Position numbers and translations under genes: made by a program. A DNA stretch of 64,000 nt from Burhinus oedicnemus (Eukaryota; Chordata; Aves; Charadriiformes; Burhinidae). Where the stretch lies: positions 512,441 through 576,440 of the forward strand of contig VFFE01006671.1 in assembly GCA_008921705.1 (NCBI GenBank), written 5' to 3'. Each line of letters begins with the position of its first letter. Positions within the stretch are counted from its first letter, which is position 1. Below the pieces are notes generated by a model that was not told where the DNA came from, did no database searches, and was given only the letters and a program-made list of their open reading frames with translations. This document shows, one piece after another, positions 1-11,081 of the stretch.

Positions 1-894
1 CATAGGGTTGGAGAGAGAGCAGCAGTGAAGGATTACTATTAGCGAGGTCACTAGGGACAGCAGGTGAAAAACAACGTTTACTTCTGCAGCCCCAGGACTT
101 GTGAACACTGCTGTTTGGTAATGGGAACTCTGGGTAGCTACTGTACGTGAACTGGTGCAGGCAGAAAAGTTATAGCTTAATTTCAGGGTCCTGCTTATGA
201 TCTAGCCTGCCTTTGGTATCTGCAAGGAAGTGAAATTGGGAGAAAAGTCAAGAACCTAATGGTTCTTAATAAAACTGGCATTTCTGAGAGGAGTCCATTG
301 GGAGTGCAGGCTGAGGAAACATGGGAAGAGGCGAGACCTGCAAAATAATCAGACTTCACTGAACGTAAGAGGTAATTCTGTGAGTCATGGAAGTATCAGA
401 TTCCTTTGGATTTGTCTTCTGGTCAGATCCTCTGATGAGTAATAAGCTGAACCTTTTTCTGCATTCATACCATCTTTTCCAGGTGAATTCTTGATATGGT
501 TTGGCTCGCATTGCAATCTGCCGCTCTAGTGGTAGCCACAGATTTGGGACAGTCACAGATTGTCATGAAATTTGATGGACTTTTAGTGTCTTTGAAATGG
601 TTACATTTGTGACATACGTGATTTGAAATTGGTCAGTTGGATTAAAAAGTTATAGGGGATGGACAGATGCAGGCAGGCGTGTGTAGGCGAAAGGCACGTT
701 CACATCCTTAGGGAACTAGACTAAATGAAAAGGGGGAAGTTACTGAGGAAGAAAGTAGCATCTTAAGTTTATTAACATAGAATTTTCATGCAAACTTTGA
801 TGGATTCTGCATACATTTCTAGACTTGCCAGATTTTGAAGGGCTCAGGAGAAAACTACATGGAGCAAACCACTGTTTTTGTTTGATACTGACAG
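1..894. other. ARMC2: ARMC2 intron (3' part)
   Basis: Non-coding sequence upstream of the first ARMC2 exon in the window, ending in an acceptor at 891-894. Short open frames are chance-length and resemble nothing I know. I see no repeat or RNA gene in it. Confidence 0.7.
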
Positions 895-1052
895 GTTAGT
901 TGACTGTTTACAAGACTTTGGGCCTGCAGACTGGCAGTTGGCTTGTTTGATATGCAAAACCCTGTGGAACTACAGTGAAAACATCACAAGTGCAGCCTCA
1001 TGCTTTGGAGAAGATACCGACACGTTGCTGGTACTGCTCACATCACTCTTAG
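895..1052 (+). CDS. ARMC2: ARMC2 penultimate coding exon
   Basis: This 158-bp exon encodes the third base of an Arg codon, 52 full codons (from LVDCLQDFGP to the LLTSLL end) and the first base of the next codon. The acceptor is ACAG at 891-894 and the donor is GTGAGA from 1053. The peptide contains helix-rich armadillo-type sequence such as KTLWNYSENI and matches my recollection of the C-terminal region of armadillo repeat-containing protein 2, an axonemal/ciliary protein needed for sperm flagella. Its G-ending phase joins exactly to the AT of the exon at 5414, making Asp. The gene call is supported by SESN1 next door in convergent orientation, as in human 6q21. Upstream ARMC2 exons are outside the window. 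Confidence 0.85.
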
Positions 1053-2387
1053 GTGAGATTCATAATCTTGGTCTCTTTCCTTAATAAGAGAAATAGGAGC
1101 AAAATCAAAGCAGCATTAGTTTGGGTGGGAAGTCTGTCATGCAGCTTCAAGTGGTTGGCCGATACACAGCAGTCTATTGCCATTCAGCACATTCCCTCAG
1201 ATCTTACAGATTGCCAAGGTGGAATTGGCCGCTGTCACTCCCCTCTCTAGTCTGTCGAGTTAGCATGCTGCTAATGCTTTTCACCAGCTGCCTTTTTGCC
1301 TGCTTGAGCCAACTATCCTGTAGACCTTCAGTGCAAAACATCCTTTTCACTGGATGCGGGCCCTTCTGGCCTCAAAGGTCATTGCAGGTATTGACAGAAG
1401 CAGGGGCTCAGCTCTGATGCTCCTGGTTACTGCAGGGCACACACTGGGCGGTCTGGGGAATATGGCTTTTGCCCTTAGTCAGAAGCCTGTGTGGTGCAAC
1501 GGGCTGAGTTTGCTGCTTGTGACAAGAGTCCCTTGGACGCCCTTCTTTTCTCACCACAATCTCCTTGTGGGCAAGGGCGGCATCCTGGCAATTTCTCATC
1601 TGCTCCCTAAAGCTAGGGAGGGTGTGCTCCTCCACAAATACAGACTGGAAGGTGCCTACAAGTGAATGTTAAGACCCTAGTTCGCTTAGCCAGTTGGATC
1701 TTTTCATCTGCACGTTTGTGTTTGCTTCAAATTTTACAGAGTTTAATTGCTATGTAATAGTCCTATAGTCACTATATTTAATTTTCGTCCTTTATGAGCG
1801 CTGCGTTGGTTATGATTATATTTTTGGGTAGGTCATTTGCAATTACATTTTTTTTAAAAATCTTTAAAATGTAAATGAAATTGAAGCAAACCTTAACTAA
1901 TTTTGATTTGGTTTTAATTGAAAATTTACTAAAGATGTATGCTTGCTGTGGAGAAGGCTGCATGTTAGTCAGACCCAGACAGAAAGTGAGATCCCCGTGG
2001 CCTCTTGTTTTTAGAAAAGTGGGTGGATTTGTGAGGATTTTTTTCCAGTTACAGCAAAATTACTGTTACATTGTTGTAATCGTTCCTTGCATTACATTCC
2101 TTGCTATGATAGAGCATATCTTAATGTGGACAGTAATTCCATTTATTTATCTGAAAATACTCAGTTTTTCAAGATCATTAGTGCACTTTTCAACATTCTG
2201 CAACAGAACTGCAAACTTTACAGCCACCATCATGCTTGAATTTTCTGGCATGCAGCAAGGAATATATGCCTTTGTTTTGGAAAACTTACTGATTTTTTCG
2301 TCTGCATTTAACACTTATTCCAGCAATTAATTTGACTGCAGAGTCCAGGCTGGGTAGTAATTGGAACTCATTAACTAGTACAGCTTT

Positions 2388-2470
2388 CATGAACTGGAAG
2401 TTCATGTACAATTGCAGTTGTAACTGCAATTGCAATTGCAATGCAACTGTAATGACAGTTAATTAAAAAT
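2388..2470. repeat. Cluster of small inverted repeats
   Basis: CATGAAC and GTTCATG flank a 5-base spacer at about 2389-2407. Just downstream TTGCAGTT-GT-AACTGCAA is an 18-bp hairpin with 8-bp perfect arms. An ATTGCA tandem run follows. No known mobile element was recognised. Confidence 0.6.
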
Positions 2471-3889
2471 AGGTCAGAATTAAATCAGAAGGGTAATCTT
2501 TCTTCACACAATAGTCAGAAGAGTAGCTGTAGAAAAAGCACATCCTATTCATTGGATTTGGTTTCTCTGTGTGTTAAGAGTCAACAAAGTTTAGTAATAG
2601 CAGCTGGTTAATACTGTCCTATGTCTTCCTCCTCCCATTGTATCCAGTAACAGCCTTGAACCGTCATTGCTCTGATTCTGTCGTTCAGGAAGCAGGAGGC
2701 AACTGCTGACAGTCAGTGGACTGTACTTAAGCATCAGCATGCCCTCAGGAAGCAGAAAAAGTGGAGCATGGCACAGCAGACACCTCACTTCACGTGCTGT
2801 GCTTGGCCTCCTCCCCTTTATTTTTCTTTTCCCCTACCTGGCACAAGATGACAGAAGATATTAGGGAGCGAAAAGGGAGTGGAAATAGCCTGAAAAGATG
2901 TTGGGCCCGAGAAAGGCTGGACAAAGGTGCCATTTGTTTTTCTTTTTCCCTGCCTGATCCCAGCAGCCTTAGATGTGGTGGCACTGCTTTCCAGTGACAC
3001 TGTCATTTGCCTTCTTTCAGCTGCTCTTGAGTTTCATGTCACTTTATTGGCTCAGAGCTTCTGGAGGCTGCTGTTTCCAGGCCCCTGGCAGCAGCTTTGC
3101 TTTGTCCTGGTCCCTCAGGAGCATGTGGAGATGAGACTCTGTCTTGAGAACATTCTTCTGTTTTGTCATTCAGTGATATCTCCTTTCTGCCTCTGTTTTT
3201 CCAGACTTCACTTCTGCTCTCCTTTAGCTCCACTGTCAATTCGAGGAGGTTATTTTGGAATCTAAGTACATGTGAACTCTTACCGGAGTTACAGGGATGG
3301 GTTGCCCTTGCAGACTAGAGTCTGTACTCCAGTTTTCAGCTTCCCGCATAGCATGCAGACCCAGTGTGCTTGTCTTGTTCCTGGGCTTGCAGCCAGTTCG
3401 TATGCTCTTTGGCCAGTACCCAATTTTGCTAGTTTTGAGGAGGGTCGTGGGAAAATTAAATTATCTGAGGATGGACAGCTTGCATGCGGGACACTGATCC
3501 TCACGGATCCCCAGTGTTACTCACATTCTGCTTTGGGAAATTTACTGTTTTGGTTCAACACTTCAGCTTTTGAACTGGTTCTGACCCTTGTTCTTGTAGT
3601 TTGGAATTCCCGACCTCAGTAATTCCATAAACATTCAATCAGCTTCAGGGGGGCACAGCTGTTTGCTGAAAGGGAGAAATGTCTCTTGCTCTGTGTTAGA
3701 AGATAGTTAATTTGGGTAGAAAAATCATTTCAGGAGTAGGCAAAGCAATTCTGCCTGAAAACAAAAACCATAATCCCTGCTCTTCCTCTTCAGGGTCTCT
3801 CACTTCTTTGCTGCTGAGATTCATTTCACATATGTTGGGCTACTGCGCCATTGGATAGGACAAGAGCTAATGGGCACAAGTTGCAATAA

Positions 3890-4085
3890 GAAAAATTGCA
3901 ATAAAGTATTAGGAAAGAAATTTCCACCATGGCAGGGGTCAAGTACTGGAACAGGCTGCCCAGAAAGGCTGTGGAATTTCCATCCTCGGTGATGTTCGGT
4001 ATTCAACAGTGCATGGACCAGAGCAACCTGATCTAGGGCGGCTCTGCTCTAGAGATCCTGTCCAACTTAAATTATCCTATGATAC
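3890..4085 (+). mobile_element. CR1 LINE 3' fragment (old)
   Basis: The stretch GGAACAGGCTGCCCAGAAAG, then a GTGGAATTTCCATCC-like run, and a 3' end reading TCCAACTT..ATTATCCTATGATACC match the terminal part of avian CR1 elements in + orientation. The copy is 5'-truncated and diverged. It sits in an ARMC2 intron. Confidence 0.85.
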
Positions 4086-5413
4086 CATCAAATATAGATC
4101 TGATGTCTGAGGCTGGATTTTATCTCTGATTACAGGGTTTCTTCCTGCAGAGATATGACATGTCTTCCTTCTTGAAAGAATGTGTTTTTGCCCTCTTTAT
4201 TACATAAAGCCTCTAAATGTCATCTTCTCTTTATGCAGAACCCCTTTCGGAATCTACCCCACAATCAGCTTCTCTTTAGTTTTGATAATTTAGAAACACT
4301 GTAGTGACACAGAAGTCAAGTATTGTTCGCAGTTACTGGTAACTTTCGATGAAATGGAACACCATCTCCATGCAAGAGTAGTGTCGTTTCTTCCTTTATA
4401 GCTGTTGCAGCTCAGGCCATATGCTCTGCACAGGCACCTTCACATTCTTTCAGATGGGAATAGTTGCTGTTCAAGCATGTCTTTTTTAGATGAAATTTGA
4501 CTCAAAATGTGGGTAACTGAAGTTTCTCTTCAGCTCCAAGTTGTCTTTTGCCTGCTGTGAATGTGCAGTAAGCTCCCTTACAGAGTTACTTATTTAACAG
4601 ATTGTGAATCTTCATAGTCTAGGACAAAGATAAGTCATGCTGCCCACTGGGTCCAGGATTGTATCTTCATTTTAGATCTGTTTATGGCCTAAAGGCTGTC
4701 AAATATCCTTCTTTTAAACTGTATGAAAACATTTGTTCAGCATTATCAGCTGTCTTTGTAGATTCCCGATTCAGGAGCATGCTTCTGGTTGCAGACTGAT
4801 TTCTTTTGTCTGCAAGGGTTTGTTTCTTTGCCGCATCCAGTGCCCGGCAAAATGGAGGGGGAAAAACGAGTGATGACATCCTTTCATTCCTAACACTGCT
4901 TGTCTCTATTAAGAGTGTCCTATTATTTATGAAGTTTGTGAGGAAGGGAGGGCATCAGTAATGCAGTAACCAGTGTGGTTCATGTTAAGTATGATAGTAG
5001 ATACAGTTTGAAAGAGTCTTCATGAACCAGGTTCGTGAATCAATTTGTGACAGGAAAAGCATGGTTAGATGAGTATGATTTATTTACGTTAGCAAATCTG
5101 CTGTGAGTAATGTTAAAACCTGAGTAGTTTCCAGGCTGACAGTCACAGTAAATGCTTGATCTCGGAGACACAGTTTAGCTACACCTGTGAGGTGTAAGAA
5201 TAATAGAGCCTGCAGTACCTTTTTTACTGTTTCACTGACCTTAACATCCTTTATTTTCAATTAAAGCTAAGTCCCTCAGACGGTGGTGCTTAGTTAAACA
5301 TGGAGTTGTTTTTAAGCCATCAACATAGCTGATAAGTTGTATGTGCTGTGGTCAAAAAATACATGGTTGGGTATAGTTTTATTCAGAACTGATGATATTT
5401 TCCTTGATTACAG

Positions 5414-5571
5414 ATGAAGAGCTAGTGTTGGATTACAGCCTCGACGCAGATTTAAGGGACTACCATAAACTATATTGGGAAAGAGAGTTCAAACCCGTGG
5501 CAGAAAAACTCCTTGACAGAATTCAAAGCCATCACTCCTTTCTTCCAACTGTGACTATTACTTCATTTTAA
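5414..5571 (+). CDS. ARMC2: ARMC2 terminal coding exon with stop codon
   Basis: The exon starts after the acceptor TTGATTACAG and completes the split Asp codon. It encodes 52 residues including DYHKLYWEREFKPVAEKLL and the tail TVTITSF, then TAA at 5569-5571. The motif in which Tyr-His precedes a Trp-Glu pair, then FKPVAE and a Leu-rich helix, is the conserved ARMC2 C-terminus as I recall it. Together with the exon at 895-1052 it gives the last 104 or so residues of the protein. The charged, helical end follows the armadillo repeats. The protein acts in the cytoplasm and axoneme; in algae ARMC2 is reported as an adapter for intraflagellar transport of radial spokes. The exon is intact and shows no decay. 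Confidence 0.87.
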
Positions 5572-6640
5572 TCAGTCATTATTTTTTTTGTGGTTTAGAT
5601 TGTACAGCTTTCTATTTCTAATGTTCCCGTACATTGCCATTGGTAAGCACGTTGGAGAGCATGGCAATTTAATTTTTAAGAAGTCAGTAAAGCCTAGCAT
5701 TTATATACTGGATACTATCTTTTGAGAAGCTTGTATGGAAATTTTTGCATGTGCAATTACTTTTTACAATATATTTGAGCTGATTAAGCAGCTGTTCATT
5801 CAGTGTGATTTGTCTATTAATCGCATAGTTCTTTGCCTGGGAAAATGAAACAAAACTATTTGCTGAACTTTTAATTTTTAAAAGGTAAATTGCCACTGAG
5901 TACCTGGACCTCTGTGGTACCACAAATGCTGTGCACTATAAAAGAGTGTTACATGACAGAGGCCACATCTTACCTAGAGACTTTGACACACTTCTACTTT
6001 ACATAGAATTCCGTGACAGAGTAAGCCAAATGCTATTGGGGCATTCTGATGTCGTATCATAAGCTTCACTCTTTGGATTGAATGGTGTCAATGGGCAGGG
6101 GGAAAGTTGCTCCCTTTTCCTTCAGAGATCCCCCTTTCTTTACCTGATACTGTGTGGCTGGGATATCCCAGCTCCTCCCTTGATCCTTGTGGGATATAGG
6201 TCCAGCTGTGCAGGAAAGGGGCTTTTTTGAATTGGGACTTCACATCTTAAGGGCAAACACCCGTATCCCTGATGTAAGAAAAGATTTTTAGCTAGCCTGT
6301 CTTCTTCTTTCAGTTGTTCCCACATTCCCAGGAGCCACCTGCGTGCCTATGCTTTCTCAGATTGTCTTGGCCAGCTGTGTCCCCTGGGCTCGTGTCTCCA
6401 TCCACGGGGCAAAAAAAGGCTCTTCACATTCCTTCTGACTGCTGCTGCCTTGTTTATTGCTCAGTTTTCATCCTTTCAGGGTGTAGAAGTCCCTGCTTGT
6501 AGCCCATGGATTAGTTCGGCAGGTGCATCACTAGCTTCAAGCATTAACAGCCCAGTTGGCTACCGAAAGCTTTACAGACCTGACCCATTTGTCTCTTCTG
6601 ACCTCAGATTACTAAGAATAAATGGCTGTGCAGGGGCTGC
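5572..6640 (+). other. ARMC2: ARMC2 3' UTR (extent uncertain)
   Basis: Sequence after the ARMC2 stop. Candidate poly(A) hexamers are the variant TATAAA at about 5937 and a canonical AATAAA at 6617-6622, which is followed by GU-containing sequence. I cannot tell which is used; the 3' boundary given is just past the canonical signal. Confidence 0.45.
6617..6622 (+). terminator. ARMC2: Candidate ARMC2 poly(A) signal AATAAA
   Basis: First canonical AATAAA on the + strand after the ARMC2 stop, about 1.05 kb downstream, followed by TGGCTGTGC. A weaker TATAAA occurs earlier at about 5937. Confidence 0.4.
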
Positions 6641-8051
6641 CGGGCTCCTGGCTCTGATCCTGAGGGTCAGCGGCCTCGCACTCTGCTGTGCGTGCCAGGA
6701 GATGGGAATCCCTGCAGAGAAGCCGGAGGAGTGTGTTTTCTGAGGCAGCAATTCGGAGCTCCCTCAGTGGCACCGCTGTACCTATGGCAGCGCCCGGACC
6801 TCTGCTTCCAGGTGAGGCGATGAAGTGAGGAGGCTGGGAAGTACAGCAGTAGTAGAAGGGCAGGTAAGCTCTTTTTCCTAGTGTAGGTCCCTGCTTCTGT
6901 ATTTTTGGGCAGGGGAGGGGGGATTTTGGTCCAGGTTTTGGAAGCGGGGAGGAGGAAACTTCAGTGAAGGTAATGAAATTTGCAAAGTTCCTTTTGTCCC
7001 AGCAGCTCGGGTGTTTCTAGTGTCCAGCGAGGTTCAGCCCCACAGTGAATCACTTGGGGAGGGCGTGTGGCAGCCTCCACATTGCTGCAATCCGCAGGAG
7101 AGAACTGCTCAGCAGTTCAGTACGGTTTGGCTCCAACAACAGCCCTGCTGAGCTCAAAAAGATCTCAATTATCATTCCTTCTTTTACCATTTTAATTTTA
7201 GCTGACGTTGAGGGGAAGATAAATGGCTTCAATGCCCCATTTGCTTCTTGGAAAAAATAATGGATTTGCTTTCTGGGGGCATTAAAGAAAGGTGGGTAAG
7301 TAAGTGCTCCCCTGTGGGGAGGGAGCTGGAGGCATTTGTTCTTGGCGTTCGCATCCAAGGCCAAAGGCAGGCAAACACCAGGCTGTGCAATGCAGGGTGG
7401 GGACGCAGTGGAAAAGGCCTTGTGGCCAAGTCCTGTCAGCAGGTCTGCTCCGAACTGACAAGCGCCATCTGTCAGAAGGCAGCCTGAAAGGGAGGTTTTG
7501 CTCAAGTCAAGGTGGATGTGTAGGCAATTAAGATTCCTTCAAAGAAAATGCTAGTTCTGCCAGTCATTACCGCTCAAACTGTAAACAGGGGCCTGGAGCG
7601 CTGTGCAGCGTGTCCTGTAGCACAGGGCAAAGCTGGGAATGCTGCAGTGGAGCACAAAGCTGGGGCAGCCGTGGTGTGCGAGCTCTGGCCTCCCGTTCAG
7701 TGTTTGACCTGCGCCTGCCTCAAGACGAGACGCATTCAGAGGTGCTGGGTAGAGCAGTGAGGGCAGCAGAGGCCCCGGAACACCGAACAGCAAAACCCAG
7801 CAGCGGCTCCCCTGGAGCTGCAAGGACCCATGTCTTTCTCTGAACAAAACTTGTGGGTAACAAGTCCCCAAAATGCTGAATTTCTCATGTATTCTTGTGG
7901 GTTCTTCTACCGTTTGGGTGTCTCTGCCACAAACCTCAGTGCAGAAGCTCTCTTCTGACTTCAGGAGCCCATTCCTGTTTAGCAACCAAGTCCTTGGCCT
8001 CTGTCACACTGCCTTTTTTTGTGTTGTGTTTTTTTTTACTCTGGGATGGGT

Positions 8052-8073
8052 TGTGTGTGCGCACACGTGCGCA
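8052..8073. repeat. Alternating purine-pyrimidine run (Z-DNA type)
   Basis: Twenty-two consecutive alternating pyrimidine/purine bases, containing the perfect 12-bp palindrome GTGTGCGCACAC at 8055-8066. Confidence 0.75.
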
Positions 8074-8828
8074 AAGTTTTGAACAGAAGTACAAAGAAAC
8101 TACAAGGGTTACTGGGGAGGACTGCTAATTGCTGCTCGCAGGGCAGATGGCTCTGCCATGCTCCTCTAAGCACAGACTCAGAAGAAAATCCTGTGTGGTT
8201 TTTTTGTTTGTTTGTTTTGTTTCGTTGGTTTTCTTTCATAGTGTCCCACCTGGGCCCACGCAGCAGCCAGCTGTTTCGTTCCCTTCCACATGTTGCCCGG
8301 CCTTTTGGACAGGATCCCCGGCCCACATGGTCTTTTGGGGTGAGTTGCCAGTACTACGAGCACCCACACCATCTGAGGTGCAGGAGACGCTGCTGCTGCT
8401 GCACCCACAGGAGCTGCTGCTCTGCAGGAGCTACTCGGGAGCCCGCGGCAGAGGCGGGCAGCGCACACCCGCCAGTGAGGGAGGCAGTGCTGCCGCTTGT
8501 TCCTCCTGCCCTGGCATCATGCGCAGCTGCTGCTCTGTGCAGCCATCCCCACTTTCCACCTTCATGGAACATCTGGCGACTAAACCATTTTCTTATTTTT
8601 AAAGACTCACCCCACCAGTGTCTTTGGTTGCCACTGTGCTCAACAGCCTTGCTTGTTTCCTCCTACTTAGGACCACAGACACCTCAGCATTTTTAATGGA
8701 AAGTCCCCAAACATTTTCAGGCCTTTTCTCCAAGGTAAGCAGCTTTGTGTGTCATCACAATTGTCTGCGTGTTGTGGTTAGTGCTCTGTTTGAAAATGTG
8801 ACCATATGAAGAGAGAGACACAGAGACA

Positions 8829-8849
8829 CCCCCCCCCACACACACACAC
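8829..8849. repeat. C-tract and (CA)n microsatellite
   Basis: A run of C followed by about seven CA units. Simple sequence only. Confidence 0.8.
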
Positions 8850-9944
8850 GTCTGGAGAGCGTGGGATGGAAACGGCCAGTTTGGGCTCCTCAGAAAATTT
8901 CATGTCTACCTTTGACCCCCCCCAAAATGCGACAGGAGAATCGGGTGCTGCAGAGACTCCAGTTACAGACTGGAAGGACACTTCTGTGTCCTTAGGCATA
9001 GCTTAGCTTTATGATACACCCTTAGACAGGAAAGTTTTGCTCTGGTTTTGGAACACTAAAAATCCTGTGTTTTTAGTTAAGAGGAAACAGCAGATGCTTC
9101 CTGTTAGTCACTATTTTTGACAGTTTATTAATCTTTCTCCCCTAGATCTTTTTAGATATTTTACCTTCTTGGACTGTAAGCTTAGAACTGTTCTCAGAAT
9201 GTTCTGCAGTAAGAGAAACCAGTCTGAGCTAACTGAGAAGCAGGCCCGGGGACAGAAATCTTAATATAAATCTACCTGTGGGCTTGGGAAAAAATCCATT
9301 TCTTTCCTGCCTTACAAACAAGTCTCCTACCTTCCTGTAAGCAGGTAGGAGTTTCTACACTTGAGTGCACTGTAACCCCTGTTACAGCCAGCTGTAGGAG
9401 TGTGACCAAAAGAGTTTGTCACTCCCTTGTAGCGAATACCCCTCCCGGTGCCTCCTGCCATATGTTCCTCAGTCTGACTGCACAGACCTGGCCATCCTTG
9501 TGATGCCAGACATCCTTTTGGCACTGGCCTTTGAAAATTTAGCAGCCTAATCTGGAACTAAGTTCACTACCGGAGGATTTTAAAATCAGTTTAACTCTCA
9601 AAATAACATTTAGACCTAGTCACTGAAAATAAGCTGTAATCTGCAATCGCTACCTGTGAGGAAAGAGAAAACCCTGTATGACAGAGTATACCTGATGGAG
9701 GACTAGAGAAAGCATGAAAACATCAGGAGTATATGAGAGATGTTCCTACTATCGCTTTAGTGAAGATCTAAATCTATTTTTTAAACTTTGTTTTCTCTCG
9801 TCATTTTAGACTCGGTTGAAAAAGTCATGGTTTGTCATTTTAGGTATGTTTGCTCAGTTACTGTTTCAAACATTTTAAAATGGTCTCTGAGCCAGTAAGT
9901 AAACCAGTAAGAACAGAAGTGTAAAGTTAAACCACACAAAAACA

Positions 9945-10994
9945 CGCAGAGAAAAAGTTGTTACCTTTATTTAAAAAATACCAATAATACTGACAAATTT
10001 AAAAAGCAATTCACACTCATACAAAAGTATTCATGTGTTCTCCAAAACCACTGTATATTAAACGTCAGCATTTTAATCATGTTCTGATTTACTAAAAATA
10101 GATGGTTTTTAGCCTAGTTATTTAAGCAACTGCAAAAATCAGTAAGACCAGCGTTGGGCATGTAATACAGTAGGACTGTTTGGCAGTCTAGAACAACATT
10201 CCCACACCTTGTCCTAGCTCCTGAACAGGTATCGGTTCATCCTTGAAAAACAGGACAAGCAGCTACTCGACACTTCACGTAGTCAGATCTCTAAAAAGCT
10301 CTGAGGACTCAAGTCCTCTTCTTTCCATAGGAAGACCATTGCACTTTGGAGCTCACCAAATAATGCTGAACGAATGTCCTGTAGCATTTTAAGGCTAAAC
10401 AATTTGAGAAAATTGACTGCTATCTTTCAAATTATCAGTGTGGACAGAAGAGGTTTAGTTCTGATTAAGAAAGAAATCTAAATAACAAGGCTTTTTTGAA
10501 ACCACACACAATAAAGGCTCAGACAATAGCAGTGCTCACTTTCACTTTTAGCTTAACTGGAACAGCCTGTGTCTGTTCACTCCACCAGCACAAATAGCAG
10601 CATCAAGATTTTCTAAAATTATTCTCGTAGGGAAAGCAAATGTCATCAAGTCCCACTCTTGTCATGCTCCAACTCCCGTAGTATTTGCCTTAACACAAGA
10701 TCTATGTATCTATCATTTGCTATATTGCCACAAGTTCATAGAGTGTCCCGTGCTGTCTAAAGCCAAAATACCATGAGCGGGCAGCACTTCTGCACAACCC
10801 TGTCTTTTCAACTGCCAAGCGTTCACTGCTGAGGGGCAGCAGTGATATTCCAAACACGGAAATAGCTGAAACTAAAGGAGTTATGGCACAATGGGCATCT
10901 TAACTTATAGCTACTGTTGGTCCTGAGGCTTCGTATCTTCCTCTGCCATACTGCAGCTGCAGAACATTCCAACGTCGACAGGCAGCCGGAGACA
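9945..10994 (-). other. SESN1: SESN1 3' UTR
   Basis: Non-coding sequence between the SESN1 stop codon (10995-10997) and the inferred cleavage site. It is moderately AT-rich near its 3' end. No long frame and no mobile element was recognised. Confidence 0.65.
9966..9971 (-). terminator. SESN1: SESN1 poly(A) signal AATAAA
   Basis: On the - strand the sequence reads AAATAAAGGTAAC, and about 20 bases downstream comes a GU-rich element (TGCGTGTTTTTGTGTGG). Hexamer plus GU-rich element is the classic cleavage and polyadenylation arrangement, so cleavage is expected near 9945-9955, about 1 kb past the SESN1 stop. Confidence 0.75.
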
Positions 10995-11081
10995 TCAGGT
11001 CATATAGCGAGTAATAGCTCTCAGAGCATAAAGTAGTTCGGCTTGCATCCGAGCTTCTACCAGAAGCAAATTTACATGGAC
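10995..11081 (-). CDS. SESN1: SESN1 terminal coding exon and stop
   Basis: An 87-bp coding part, phase 0: 28 residues ([20 protein letters not shown] and AITRYMT) then TGA at 10995-10997. The [10 protein letters not shown] end is shared by vertebrate sestrins. Acceptor TTTCCCAAAG. Confidence 0.97.
   Translation of the reverse strand, partial: VHVNLLLVEARMQAELLYALRAITRYMT

Larger units (their letters stand above)
1053..5413. other. ARMC2: ARMC2 last intron
   Basis: A 4.36-kb intron with donor GTGAGA and acceptor TTGATTACAG. It contains a cluster of short inverted repeats near 2388-2470 and a decayed CR1 fragment near 3890-4083. Open frames such as 1875-2330 (151 codons) have no recognisable domain and no conserved feel, so I treat them as chance. 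Confidence 0.75.
6641..9944. other. ARMC2-SESN1 tail-to-tail intergenic interval
   Basis: This 3.3-kb stretch lies between the two convergent genes. It is GC-richer than the flanks around 6.6-7.9 and 8.3-8.6 kb, which creates overlapping long open frames on both strands (for example 8019-8696 +, 225 codons, and 7050-7505 -). None has a recognisable domain; the peptides are Cys/Ser/Pro-rich and read like GC-driven chance frames. It also holds a Z-DNA-type alternating run (8052-8073) and a C-tract followed by a short CA run (about 8829-8849). Confidence 0.6.

Noticed and set aside
1875..2330. 151-codon + strand frame in the ARMC2 intron
   Set aside because: Hydrophobic AT-rich translation with no recognisable domain and no splice signals that would join it to ARMC2.
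8019..8696. 225-codon + strand open frame between ARMC2 and SESN1
   Set aside because: The peptide is Cys/Ser/His-rich without any recognisable domain, overlaps equally long frames on other frames and strand, and lies in a GC-rich stretch where long chance frames are expected.
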